NCBI RefSeq assembly: GCF_026239735.1 | Contig: NZ_JAPIVT010000001.1 | Coordinates: 62,001-126,000 of the forward strand | Reading direction: 5' to 3' | Length of the DNA: 64,000 nucleotides | DNA from: Pedobacter sp. MC2016-05 | GTDB taxonomy: Bacteria > Bacteroidota > Bacteroidia > Sphingobacteriales > Sphingobacteriaceae | Shown: piece after piece, positions 1-9,300 of the stretch | How positions within the stretch are numbered: position 1 is the first letter of the stretch | Layout of the letters: each line of letters begins with the position of its first letter | Position numbers and translations under genes: made by a program | The notes under the pieces: generated by a model | Seen by the model: only the letters and a program-made list of their open reading frames with translations | The model's database searches: none | Told to the model about the DNA's origin: nothing

Positions 1-773
1 TTTCTTAGGATTTCAGAAAGCTCCTGTTTTGATAGTTCTGAAAGTAAAGCCATTGCCGATTCAATAAAATAGCCCAGATCTCCACTACTGTCGTCAGCAA
101 ATTGGAAGGCATCAGTTACCTCTTCAAGCAAAGCTGTAGTTATAAAAAAAACATTTTCATAATTCCTATTTTTCAAAGAACGATTGGCATTCTCCAAAAA
201 AGGCATTAAAGTATTTACAACATGTTTCATTTCCGACCAGTCAATCCAATCATATTTTCCGGCGGCTGTTCTTAAGATGTAATGAATTTGTTTTTGATAA
301 ACTTCTTTCGACTGGTTTTTACTTAAATAGCCAAAAGTCGCTAAAAAATAATTTGCAAATTTTTTATCATTCTTACACTGCTCTTCTGTGAAGGCGATGA
401 GTTCCTGATGTGGAATGTCTTTTAACAACGCCTTTATTTGTTGGGCAGTTGAAGCGGTTTTTTTCTTTATTGTTATTTGTTGGGGAACTTCCGTGAGTTG
501 TAAATAATGTTTTTGCAGATAGAAAATAGTTGCAACTACGTGTTTACACACAGAGCCGAAATAATAAGGGCAATCACATTGATGCTCATTGATGATTTCG
601 TTCTCAATTGTTAACCGAACAGTGTAATGTTCCCTACCAGCAACAATAGCTTCATATTCCCCACTAGCATTCTCTGAAAGATCAATGACAGAGCCTCTTT
701 TATAATAATTAACTCCTCGTTTTAAAATGGCTTCATCAACGATTTGTTCAAATTCGTTTAAAGGTATTTGCAT
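1..773 (-). CDS. SWIM zinc-finger protein, N-terminal 257 codons (runs off the left edge)
   Basis: The frame is open from the ATG at 773 to the window edge, so the C-terminus is missing. A SWIM zinc finger is visible near residues 66-78: C-D-C, a short spacer, then C-K-H (CxCx(n)CxH). SWIM fingers bind zinc and mediate DNA or protein contacts. Many bacterial examples sit beside uncharacterised partners or in multi-gene ATPase clusters. The rest is mostly helical and carries no other motif I recognise. It lies 12 nt after the stop of the 250-aa gene upstream, so the two are very likely one operon with this gene second. A second, unrelated-looking SWIM module lies at 19077-23092. Confidence is high for gene and finger, low for function. 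Confidence 0.8.
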   Translation of the reverse strand, partial: MQIPLNEFEQIVDEAILKRGVNYYKRGSVIDLSENASGEYEAIVAGREHYTVRLTIENEIINEHQCDCPYYFGSVCKHVVATIFYLQKHYLQLTEVPQQITIKKKTASTAQQIKALLKDIPHQELIAFTEEQCKNDKKFANYFLATFGYLSKNQSKEVYQKQIHYILRTAAGKYDWIDWSEMKHVVNTLMPFLENANRSLKNRNYENVFFITTALLEEVTDAFQFADDSSGDLGYFIESAMALLSELSKQELSEILR

Positions 774-785
774 AGCGTCAAGCTT

Positions 786-1538
786 TTATAAAGACTTAGA
801 GATGGGTTCTTTTTCCAAATCGTAAACCCCTGTTGACAGCTCTACCTGAAACCACTCTTTAAACATTCTGTAATTCCTGTTTTGGGGCCATTGTTTTTTA
901 TTGGTATGTCTTTCTTCTAGTTCGAGAATAAATAACTTATCAAAGTTCTTTCTAAGCCAGGCTTCCACGTCCTCAATATCTTCACTTAACAGGTAAGTTT
1001 TTGTTTCAATTGTCTCATCCACATCGGGGTGCAAATTAGAATACCAATTCAAAGAAGGTTGCAATGGTTTTAGTATGATTGCACTGCGATTGATATAGTT
1101 TTCTTCGAAATCCTCCTGACTATGCTCATCTTCCAACTCCTCCAACATCGACGCCAGATAATCGTCTTTCGCTTGGGTAACCACAGATAAAATAGGTTCT
1201 CCACTGGTTTCTTTTATTTCAAAATCTACGATAAAACTATCATAGTCCTTAAATTTTACTGTTTTTGAGTAAATCATTCTCTTCAACAAATCCAAATTTA
1301 TGTCCGTTTTCTTGACAGAATTGAGAATGGCATCAGTTTCTTCCTTTGGCAATAACATTTTCAGATTACCAAAATTCCAAGCATTGATGGCAAACTCAAA
1401 AATGTCTTCATAATATTCTGTATCAGCAAAATCTGACATATAGGGTTCTATGAACTGTTCCAGTAATTTTGAATATTTTACACCTTGGTTTTGGATAATC
1501 GTTTTATTTCCAAATAAATTGATGCCTTTGCTTTTCAT
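786..1538 (-). CDS. Uncharacterised acidic 250-aa protein, partner of the SWIM gene
   Basis: I do not recognise this family. The protein is acidic, soluble and largely helical, with no signal peptide or membrane segment. Clusters of Glu/Asp fall around residues 130-150 and 185-200. It is the first gene of a probable two-gene minus-strand operon: its stop is 12 nt before the start of the SWIM-finger gene. In Bacteroidota, genes of this size and composition are often seen next to SWIM proteins (from memory), so a shared complex is a reasonable inference. The ATG at 1538 is the only good start. The 220 bp between this gene and 1762 show no gene except the read-through tail of the UPF0158 gene described below. 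Confidence 0.75.
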   Translation of the reverse strand: MKSKGINLFGNKTIIQNQGVKYSKLLEQFIEPYMSDFADTEYYEDIFEFAINAWNFGNLKMLLPKEETDAILNSVKKTDINLDLLKRMIYSKTVKFKDYDSFIVDFEIKETSGEPILSVVTQAKDDYLASMLEELEDEHSQEDFEENYINRSAIILKPLQPSLNWYSNLHPDVDETIETKTYLLSEDIEDVEAWLRKNFDKLFILELEERHTNKKQWPQNRNYRMFKEWFQVELSTGVYDLEKEPISKSL

Positions 1539-1761
1539 TTGTTAATTAGTTAAATTATTTAATTTGCTTCAGTAACATTTATCAAAAATAATAAATCTTT
1601 TTAATGACTTTAAAATATCCCCTATGGTTGTATAAGGCACTTAGGACTAAAGTTCTTCAAGAAAGCATTTTTCAACAAGTCTTCTATATTTTTCGCTGCT
1701 CGTAATGCCGTTTAAATTGGTCAGCCACATTTTCCATATTTTTGTCAAGTTTAAAATGAAA

Positions 1762-2121
1762 TCACCGTTTCCTCAATTCAGGATAATCTGTAATTAGGTC
1801 ATTGAAGCGACGAAAAGGCTTTTCACGGGAAAGTGCCATGTAGAACTCTTCCTTTTCTTTCAGTGGTACCACCTCACTTATAAAATCCTCTATCATGGTA
1901 AAGGATGTTGTACTATACATTCCTTCGAGTCGAATATAGTCTGCCCAATTCTCCTCAATTTTTTCGATATCGTCTATAAAAAGTTCATCATAATATCCTA
2001 TATTTTTCAAGGGGTCGGTATAAGACATAAGCTCTACGTTAACATTATCATAAAAACAAAGCATACCCATGTCCAATTGCTCCGCAATCACTTTGATCAT
2101 TTCTATATCGGGCATCTTCAT
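1762..2121 (-). CDS. UPF0158-like protein, ended early by TGA at a conserved Trp position
   Basis: The 119 residues match the UPF0158 pattern from memory: an N-terminal helix ending in a GMxCFY-like segment, an acidic I-E-E-N-x-x-D-Y core (residues ~53-60), and the family signature K-P-F-R-R-F near residues 101-106 followed by YPELRKR. In relatives the next residues are W-F-x-F-K. Here the codon is TGA, and the same frame continues F-H-F-K and stays open about 30 codons to a TGA at 1672. So the frame is truncated at exactly one Trp codon (TGG to TGA). The gene lies 19 nt after the stop of the 221-aa gene at 2141-2806, so the two form an operon. It may be a recent nonsense pseudogene or a tolerated truncation. 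Function of the family is unknown. Confidence 0.65.
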   Translation of the reverse strand: MKMPDIEMIKVIAEQLDMGMLCFYDNVNVELMSYTDPLKNIGYYDELFIDDIEKIEENWADYIRLEGMYSTTSFTMIEDFISEVVPLKEKEEFYMALSREKPFRRFNDLITDYPELRKR

Positions 2122-2140
2122 ATCTTATCAATTTATTGAA

Positions 2141-2806
2141 TTACCATTTAATTTCTGGGAAATCCCTGAATTCCAGTTCATGAATTTCACATCCATGGAC
2201 CCGGGCGGAATGATTCAAATCTTGAATTATTCGTTTGTTCTCAGGCGACCAACTCGAAAAATAACTGTGCAGCAATTGAGCTATCTTGCGAAACCTTGCT
2301 TTCCCACCTGGCATGGATACAAAATCTATATGCAGTGTTTGGTAAATAATAAAAGCCATTTCGCCTCCAGTGCTCAGGCCACGACCGAAGAGCGGCACAA
2401 TATCAGCAGCGCCCACCGCATCATATTTTAGCAAAGCCTGCTCAGTAACATATTCCAGCATGTAAAGATTGGCCTGGTTCTTTCGGTCAGTCATTATAAA
2501 GCCAGCATTTTCTCGAAGCGTATTTATAAAAATCAGTAAATCGGTCCACACTAACTGAAAACCATAGTAATGATGAGATTGTTCATCGTCAAAAGAGACC
2601 TGTTGGATAAGCCGTGTGCCCTGGAAGGCATGTCTAAGCTCATAAGCAAAATTCAAAAGCAACATATGCGCCCCTTTTTGATAAATATTACCTTCATCCA
2701 GAGCATCAGCAACATGATGCACGGTATCATAGAGACTGTTCAAATCTCCATAATCTCCGTAGATAGAGATTCCTGTTCCGTTTTTTGTCGGCGTAGCTTG
2801 TAACAT
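2141..2806 (-). CDS. Uncharacterised 221-aa protein (possibly DUF6904-like)
   Basis: A soluble, mixed alpha/beta protein with no signal peptide or membrane helix. Its N-terminus (TPTKNGTGISIYGDYGDL) and the HHVADAL and YELRHAFQG segments resemble a small Bacteroidota family that I believe is catalogued as DUF6904, but that label is from memory and unsure. It contains several conserved-looking aromatic and His positions but no catalytic motif I can name. The gene starts the operon with the UPF0158 gene 19 nt downstream, so the two are probably co-expressed. The 280 bp upstream (2807-3087) hold no other gene. Confidence is good that it is coding and low for role. Confidence 0.7.
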   Translation of the reverse strand: MLQATPTKNGTGISIYGDYGDLNSLYDTVHHVADALDEGNIYQKGAHMLLLNFAYELRHAFQGTRLIQQVSFDDEQSHHYYGFQLVWTDLLIFINTLRENAGFIMTDRKNQANLYMLEYVTEQALLKYDAVGAADIVPLFGRGLSTGGEMAFIIYQTLHIDFVSMPGGKARFRKIAQLLHSYFSSWSPENKRIIQDLNHSARVHGCEIHELEFRDFPEIKW

Positions 2807-3087
2807 ATTTGCTAATATTAATAATTTCTCCCCCTAAATTAGGGAATCTCGGGAAAGCTCTTATAAACAATTCCACTTTCCAAAAAAACAGGTTAAAATG
2901 TTTTTTACTATCTGCATTCGGAATTTTATTTGAAACCCAAAAAAGGATCTCCTTTTCCGGCACTTATGAGAAATGTTCCGTACTACTCGAAAAGAATAAG
3001 TTATGATTAACTGCTGAAGATGAGCAGGATCAGTACATCCTTAAACCCATTTCGGCGACTGGCAGAATGACAATAATAAATACATTT

Positions 3088-3204
3088 ACCCTAATTTTAT
3101 TACAATTATTAATTATATTTACCCTAATTCTGTGACAGAAAAGCAATTAATTAACCCTAATTCTGTGACGAAATATTCATTAATTAACCCTAATTTTGTA
3201 ACAA
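3088..3204 (+). repeat. 33-bp tandem repeat array with promoter-like units
   Basis: Units beginning ACCCTAATT start at 3088, 3121, 3154 and 3187, exactly 33 bp apart. Each continues with a TTYTGTRAC-like block and, in the first three, is followed by TTAATTA. The box TAATTYTG in each unit matches or nearly matches the Bacteroidota -7 consensus TAnnTTTG; the last copy, TAATTTTG at 3191-3198, is a perfect match. It lies 35 bp before the preferred ATG of the downstream ATPase (3234). Because 33 is a multiple of 3, a frame also stays open through the array, which creates a false upstream start at 3132. Confidence 0.75.
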
Positions 3205-3233
3205 CAAATAGTTTTGGAATTAAAGTTTGTCAA

Positions 3234-4583
3234 ATGTTCGATAGGATAATATTTACAGAGTTAGAAAAATGGATTACCAAATCAAATCGTAAACCATTGG
3301 TGATACGAGGCGCTAGACAGGTAGGTAAGACGACCGTTGTTGGGCAATTTTCAAAAAAATTTAAGCAGTACATCTATCTCAATCTCGAGCTTGCTGATGA
3401 CAGAAAGCCTTTTGAAGAGTTCACAACGATCGAATTACTCGTGCAGTCTTTGTTTTTTATTAAAAATCAGTCACTTACCCAAAGAAACGATACGCTTTTG
3501 TTTATTGATGAAATACAGGAAGTGCCTGAGGCCTTAAACATTCTACGTTATTTTTATGAAGACCAACCAGGGATTGCGGTAATAGCCGCGGGCAGTATGC
3601 TCGAAACTTTGTTTGATAAAAACATTAGCTTTCCGGTCGGAAGAGTGGAATATATGGTTTTAAGACCTGTTTCTTTTCCAGAATTTTTGAGTGCTATGGA
3701 TGAGCGGGAAGCGATAAATTATTTACAACAAGTACCCGCACCATCCTTTACACATGATAAACTCATGCAGCTATTTCATACCTATGCACTTATAGGGGGA
3801 ATGCCAGAAGTTATTAAAGAGTATAGTAAAAATAAAGATCTACTGGAGTTGTCAGCAATCTTCGATTCGTTGATTACGGCATATATGGACGATGTTGAGA
3901 AATATGCCGGTACAAATGCACAGGCCTTACATATAGGTCATGCGATAAGGGCATCATTTGGACAGGCCGGTCAGCGTATTAAGTTTGAAGGTTTCGGAAA
4001 TTCGCCCTATCGGTCCAGGGATATGGGAGAAGCATTAAGAACGCTGGAAAAGGCCCTATTAATTGAGCTCATTTACCCCTCAAGTGATGTAAAACTGCCT
4101 TTGCTGCCAGACTATCGGAAATCTCCAAGGCTTCAGGTGCTGGATACTGGAATGCTTAATTATTTTGCTGGTATACAGACAGAGATTTTAGGAACCGATG
4201 ATTTAAATAAAGTCTATCAAGGGACCTTAATTGAGCACTTGGTTGGTCAAGAGTTATTAGCCACACAGTTTAAATCTTTAAGTGCACTCCATTTTTGGGT
4301 ACGAGAGAAGACTACTTCAAGTGCGGAGGTGGACTATGTTGTACCTTTTGAAGGGCAACTAATTCCGGTAGAAGTGAAATCAGGAGCTGAAGGTAAATTA
4401 AAATCTTTGCATATGTTTATGGATCTGTGCCCACATAACATGGCCATCCGATTTTATGCAGGCTCGCTGCACATTACTGATGCCGTTACCCCCGGCGGAA
4501 AGAAATACAAACTATTGAATCTCCCTTATTATCTGGTATCTCAAATCGAGAATTACCTAACCTGGTTCAAAACACAAATCTAG
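3234..4583 (+). CDS. AAA_14 ATPase with C-terminal DUF4143 domain
   Basis: The N-terminal P-loop is GARQVGKTT about 20 residues from the start. A Walker B-like LFIDEIQEVPEAL follows, and the C-terminal third has the DUF4143 pattern, including A-E-V-D-Y and P-V-E-V-K-S, a PD-(D/E)XK-like arrangement. These ATPases are common, scattered Bacteroidota genes, often in mobile or defence contexts; their substrate is unknown. I chose the ATG at 3234 because family members start just before the R-K-P-L-V-I-R-G strand. The longer frame from 3132 only translates the 33-bp repeats, with the same Ile-Asn-Pro-Asn peptide repeated. The protein is then 449 aa, normal for the family. It stands alone on the plus strand; 4584-4775 hold nothing evident. 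Confidence 0.88.
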   Translation: MFDRIIFTELEKWITKSNRKPLVIRGARQVGKTTVVGQFSKKFKQYIYLNLELADDRKPFEEFTTIELLVQSLFFIKNQSLTQRNDTLLFIDEIQEVPEALNILRYFYEDQPGIAVIAAGSMLETLFDKNISFPVGRVEYMVLRPVSFPEFLSAMDEREAINYLQQVPAPSFTHDKLMQLFHTYALIGGMPEVIKEYSKNKDLLELSAIFDSLITAYMDDVEKYAGTNAQALHIGHAIRASFGQAGQRIKFEGFGNSPYRSRDMGEALRTLEKALLIELIYPSSDVKLPLLPDYRKSPRLQVLDTGMLNYFAGIQTEILGTDDLNKVYQGTLIEHLVGQELLATQFKSLSALHFWVREKTTSSAEVDYVVPFEGQLIPVEVKSGAEGKLKSLHMFMDLCPHNMAIRFYAGSLHITDAVTPGGKKYKLLNLPYYLVSQIENYLTWFKTQI

Positions 4584-4775
4584 ATTAGCAGTTTACACGA
4601 ATTTTTTCAAAAGAATTAAAATTGACGAATCTTAGGCTTAATCTCTAAACATTCGGAAAGGCCTGTAATCAGGAAAGACAATCTTGAAGAACAAAGTATC
4701 TAATTATCTCGGGACAATAGTTCATACACTAAATACAAGTATTTCCTGCCCCATAACCAAGCAGATCTTTAAAAT

Positions 4776-5339
4776 CTAGCCTAGAATATCGAGTAATTTA
4801 GCTGAATCAAACTTTGTATGCTCTCCTGATCTTACGTAACCAAGCTGGTTGGTAAACATTGTTGTTTCACCGATTTTAAAAGATGAGGTGTTTTGGTGAT
4901 GGTGACCATATATCCAATAAAGAGGATTATATTTTTCTATCATCTCAGTTAATTCTACAGCAAAGGCTTCATTCAGTATACTTCCCAAAAACCTGGAAGG
5001 ATAGTTCATTAAAGTTGGTACATGATGAGTAACTACAATCTTTTGCTGTCCATTTCCATTTGATATTTCTCTCTGAATAAAGTCTAAGCTTTCCTGATGT
5101 AATTTATTGTAATCAGTTGGCCTGAAAACTTGCCCATTATTCCGGATTACGTAAAAATCAGACATCCCATCAAATATCTGTCTCTCATTTGGAGGACTAA
5201 TGTGAGACCACATTGTTGAAAAGATTAAATCGTAATCTGTAGCTTTGATCGTAATGTTGTTGACCAGTTGAACATTATTTTTGATCTGCTCTAGATGGGG
5301 CCCAGAACATCTGGCGATATCACCATAATAAACATGTGA
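4776..5339 (-). pseudogene. Metallophosphoesterase, N-terminal part lost
   Basis: The frame shows the C-terminal half of a calcineurin-like phosphoesterase: VVTHHVPT and YGHHHQN carry the metal-binding His residues, and the H-Q-E-S-L-D-F-I segment is typical of family members. Homologous sequence continues upstream of the only internal ATG (5213) as Y-Y-G-D-I-A-R and N-V-Q-L-V-N-N, up to an in-frame TGA at 5340-5342. The first part of the fold, with the DxH and GDxxD metal ligands and GNHE, is absent. Without those ligands the product cannot be a normal phosphoesterase. I read it as a 5'-truncated remnant; a reinitiated 145-aa protein from 5213 is possible but unlikely to be catalytic. Its cut end lies 50 bp from the coiled-coil gene of the helicase operon. 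Confidence 0.7.
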
Positions 5340-5387
5340 TCAGATGCCCAATGGAGGTGTTTGGGCATAGCTGCGTTTTAAACTACG

Positions 5388-6143
5388 CTATTGTTGGTTA
5401 TCAGGTTTAACCGGAATAATATCAAAAGCCCTATCCTTATCGGATATAAAAATATATTTAGAGGAGTCTTCAGATGAAAAATAATTCTGAGCAGTTGCCA
5501 GCGGTATTGGCTTGTCTCCATGAACAAAATTTTTGGCAATCATCTTATACCATGGGCTATAACCTTGAGTGCTCACCAGTCTTTTACCATTTGGCAGCAT
5601 AAGCTTTTGAAACTGGCGCATGAGATCCATAAATGCCGCTAAATTCCCGCTGTTAATTACTATTTTTTCACTCGCCTCGTAATGCAGGATTTCATCGAGA
5701 CGGTCCTGTAAGTTTGCCAGGTTACTTTTGAGCCGGGCAATTTCGGCATCCCTTTGACTCAGCATATTTTCTGTCGACGTATTTACGTTCCAGTCATCAA
5801 TGCTATTTAAGAATTCTTGGAAGGCTTCTAATTTATCAAGGTTGGCCGAGTGAACCTCATATACGGATTTGAACGGATCCTTAACTGAATAAAAAGTGAT
5901 TCTCCTTTGGATGCTACGGTTTACCTTACAGAAGAAATTTTCCTTTCCATCTGGATTTCGTTGCAGATAATGATCTAGGTGAAATTCGTAAAATGCTTTA
6001 AATTCACCATCGGGCAGACTATAAAGTTTCAACGCAAAGAAATTATCCTCTAATTTTCTGTTGGGGAATATTGGATTACCAATTTCATAGGGATGTGGAG
6101 AAAAGTCAAATCTCCCTCGAAATTTAAAAAAACGCTCAGTCAT
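5388..6143 (-). CDS. Coiled-coil protein of the helicase operon, unknown function
   Basis: I do not recognise a named family. Counted from the ATG at 6143, residues ~1-115 form a compact, aromatic-rich domain beginning M-T-E-R-F-F-K-F-R-G. A coiled coil of roughly 40 residues follows (A-E-I-A-R-L-K-S-N-L heptads near 130-160), then a basic C-terminal domain with G-Y-S-P-W-Y-K and a T-A-Q-N-Y-F segment. An upstream ATG at 6212 would add 23 residues that look like spacer translation. It follows the 1256-aa helicase on the same strand after about 240 bp, so it is probably the third gene of that operon, though it could have its own promoter in the gap. A partner or DNA-recognition role is inference. 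Confidence 0.7.
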   Translation of the reverse strand: MTERFFKFRGRFDFSPHPYEIGNPIFPNRKLEDNFFALKLYSLPDGEFKAFYEFHLDHYLQRNPDGKENFFCKVNRSIQRRITFYSVKDPFKSVYEVHSANLDKLEAFQEFLNSIDDWNVNTSTENMLSQRDAEIARLKSNLANLQDRLDEILHYEASEKIVINSGNLAAFMDLMRQFQKLMLPNGKRLVSTQGYSPWYKMIAKNFVHGDKPIPLATAQNYFSSEDSSKYIFISDKDRAFDIIPVKPDNQQ

Positions 6144-6382
6144 AATAAATAATGGAGGGTTAAGGTTCCTTCTCGGTACCCAGACCGGATAACAATTATC
6201 AATTAAGTACAATATACGACTTTGTAAAAAAATATGAAAAGCTGCTCTCGTATTTACTTATCCTTCCTCTATAATGCTCTCATGGTCAAATCTACTCATC
6301 TATTATTTTCTATGTTTAGCTTTTGATATCAAACTTCAGATTGCTTTTTGTTAAGGCAAACCAAAAAGCGCATCAATCATTT

Positions 6383-9300
6383 TCATTTAAATAATTTATC
6401 AATCAACGCTTTGATTTCAGCAGAATCAATTCCGCCATCTGGCTTATCTCTTGTGATGATCAACTGTTTGTCTGCGTTTTGATCAATGGTATGTTCCTGT
6501 ATTCCGTTTCGGGTATACCATTCCTGTTTCCTGTTCCATTTAACCCGGTAACCATCCTGATTAAGCATCCCTAGATGTTCCCAGTAATAAATAATACCGG
6601 TATCGCTATCTTCAATCGTAAAGTCTGGATGAATGGTGACTCCGCTTCCATCACTTAATGGATCCTCATAAACGTACGGAATATTGTTATTGAACAGTTT
6701 GTCCGCAATGATCACCTCAGATTTGGAGATCATAAATTCACCTTTTTCCGAAACTTGGATATATCTGGAATCATAAAACTTTTTTTTGATCTCCTTGATC
6801 TCTGGCGCTCCGAACAAATCTGTCAGTCGCCTTCCTGTCTCTGAGTATTCTCCTGTTGTGTATTTATGGTAATCGTTGAAATTTCCCTGATGCAGCACCA
6901 CTATCCGGTCTTCCTGTCGTGTTAATGCGGTATAGAATAATTCCCTGGATAGCACTGGACAGGGATTGGGAAGTATGAAAAGTACCACTTTAAATCCGCT
7001 TCCCTGTGATTTGTGCACGGTAATTGAATAGGCTAACTCCACCTGTAATGCTCCATCTTCCTTAAAATCACTTTCAGTAAAACTATAAGCATATCCTGGC
7101 TGAGAAGAAAAGCTTATATTCACTGGCCTAGGCCAATTGTGTTTCCAAGGTCCATAATGCCCTATGTGAATGCCGATTTCCCCATTGGCGAGGTAACGTA
7201 ATATCTGTTCGTCATTGATTCCATCTGCCTTAATATATTTATTCCACTTGTTGTCCAGCCTGATGTTTCGGGTATTGATAACCTTGTCGCTGAAAACAAT
7301 CTGTTCCTCACCCACCGGTCTGTTCATTTTACGTTCCTGTCCTTTTCCGGGATTAACAGCCTTTTTCATCGTTCGACTTCTAAATTCATGCTGAATCTGT
7401 TTATTGATTATCTTTGTACCGTACCCTGCGGTTCGTGTTGGAGTAATTATCTGCCAGTTTTCAATCTTTTCGGAGGATTCAATGCCAAACCCCGACCAGT
7501 TGGACGTTTCCATGTAAAAATTTGCGCCAAGAGATTCATCAAAATTTGCCTGAGGATTGCGTAGAGCCTTTTGTTGGGAAATGAGTAAACTTTCAATCTC
7601 TTCGTTAGTTACGCCGATCAATATTTCCTCCAAGTGCTTAGCACTGTGCCATTCTACAAAACGGATATTTCCAAAAGTTTTATCACTAGATGCCGAAATC
7701 TCTTTGAAAAGGTCAGGTTGATCTTTTTTGATCGGATCATCACTGAACCATTTACTTAGCTTGACATCGAAACGGTCTGTCGCCACTTCAGGAATGTTTG
7801 ACTTTGGCAATTGTCTGAATAGTGAGTCTAATTCAGCCACGCACTTACCTTCTTTTCGCAGATAAGAAATAACATCTGCAAACGGTCTACCCGCCCCGAT
7901 CGGTGGGAGTTGTCGATGATCGCCCACCAAAATAAAACGGTCTACGCCGACCAGACTATCTATCAACGCGGCGAGTTGCTCTTCAGTAACCATCGAGGCT
8001 TCATCAAGGATTACGGTTCCATAACGCGCCGTTTCTCCCTTAGCATTCATGGAATATCTACCAACATTAGGATCGTATCTCTTTACCTTAATGAGAAATT
8101 GTGCCAATGTTTTCGCCTCCTTGCCCATTTTTACCCGAGCCTTACCGGTAGGAGCAAGGCGAAGAATACCCTGAGCGGAAATAACCGGATTTTCGCACAG
8201 TAGGTTCAAGAGTGTCGTTTTGCCAGTTCCTGCTGGACCGATCAGCACCGATATTCGGCTATTTGACAAAATTTCTAAAGCTTTCACCTTTTCTGCTCTG
8301 GCCTGCTGGTCATAATGCCTGTACCATTCGGGGAAAGTGGGATCAATTTCACCAAATTTTTGGTTTAAAAGGGCAGCCCAATCTGTAATAAGTTCAGGTG
8401 AAATCCGTTTTTTGGTTCTTTTAGAAACGAAATTGGATATACGGTCTCTTATTTCTTGAAATCTAAATAACTTGAAATAAGTAGATCCTTCCTGTTCATC
8501 AAGAACGTGGTTTGTGATCTCGCTTTCTAGATAATCTGCTATTGCCGCAATGTTTTTTATAGAAGGACTGCAAGAAGGTTTGATTGGAAGTGCGTCCATT
8601 TGGGTAATCAACTGACTGTCAGTAAGCAGTGTATTGCCCAATAGCGCTGCTTCTTCCAATACTTGGATACCCAGTGCTCGAATTCTTCTTTTGTCCAGAG
8701 GCCCCGAAATATCCGTTAGGTGTGGAAGCGGAAACCTATCCAGCAGAATTTTGTCGGCAAAAATGGCCTTATCGATAACTGAAACTTCTATTTCATTTCC
8801 AGTGGACCTGGAGTTCTCATAAAGCAAATAAGGATTGATAAGGTATTCAAGTTGAGCAACTGCACGTTCGTTAATAAATAATTCGACCTGGTCGTTGTCC
8901 AAATGCATTCTACTGAGCAGTTCCAAAAACTGGCGTTCATTTTCCGACAACATTTTCCAGGTGGCAATCAGGGTATCACTTAACTTAAAATCCGGTTTGA
9001 GGCCAAAGGTTGATACATTGCCGGAAAGTATTTTATCAACGATATCCCATGGATTGGTGATTACCTCTTCTCCCTGATCATCTCGCGAGAGGCCCTCTAT
9101 TTGCCATGCAAGTAAATTCCCTTGTTCTATACTGAGGCCGGTCAACACCGCGCCAAGTCCTGGAAATGGTCCGCGCATCTTCCATAGCCGGGAAAGCTGA
9201 TCGTCAATCCATTGAAACTGACCCGCGATATCACTTACAGCAAGCAGTCCACTCATTTTTTTGAGTTTATCCTGCAAGATAAGAAGTGAGGCGATGGCGG

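Noticed and set aside
1672..1764. TGA at 1762 as selenocysteine
   Set aside because: Homologues have Trp, not Cys, at this position, and no selenocysteine-insertion hairpin is seen directly downstream.
3088..3204. Possible CRISPR array
   Set aside because: The four 33-bp units are direct tandem copies with only slightly different tails, no unique spacers of constant length, and no cas genes nearby.
7910..8203. Plus-strand ORFs opposite the two large helicase genes (e.g. here and at 11321-11653)
   Set aside because: They are antisense to conserved helicase motifs and have no features of their own.
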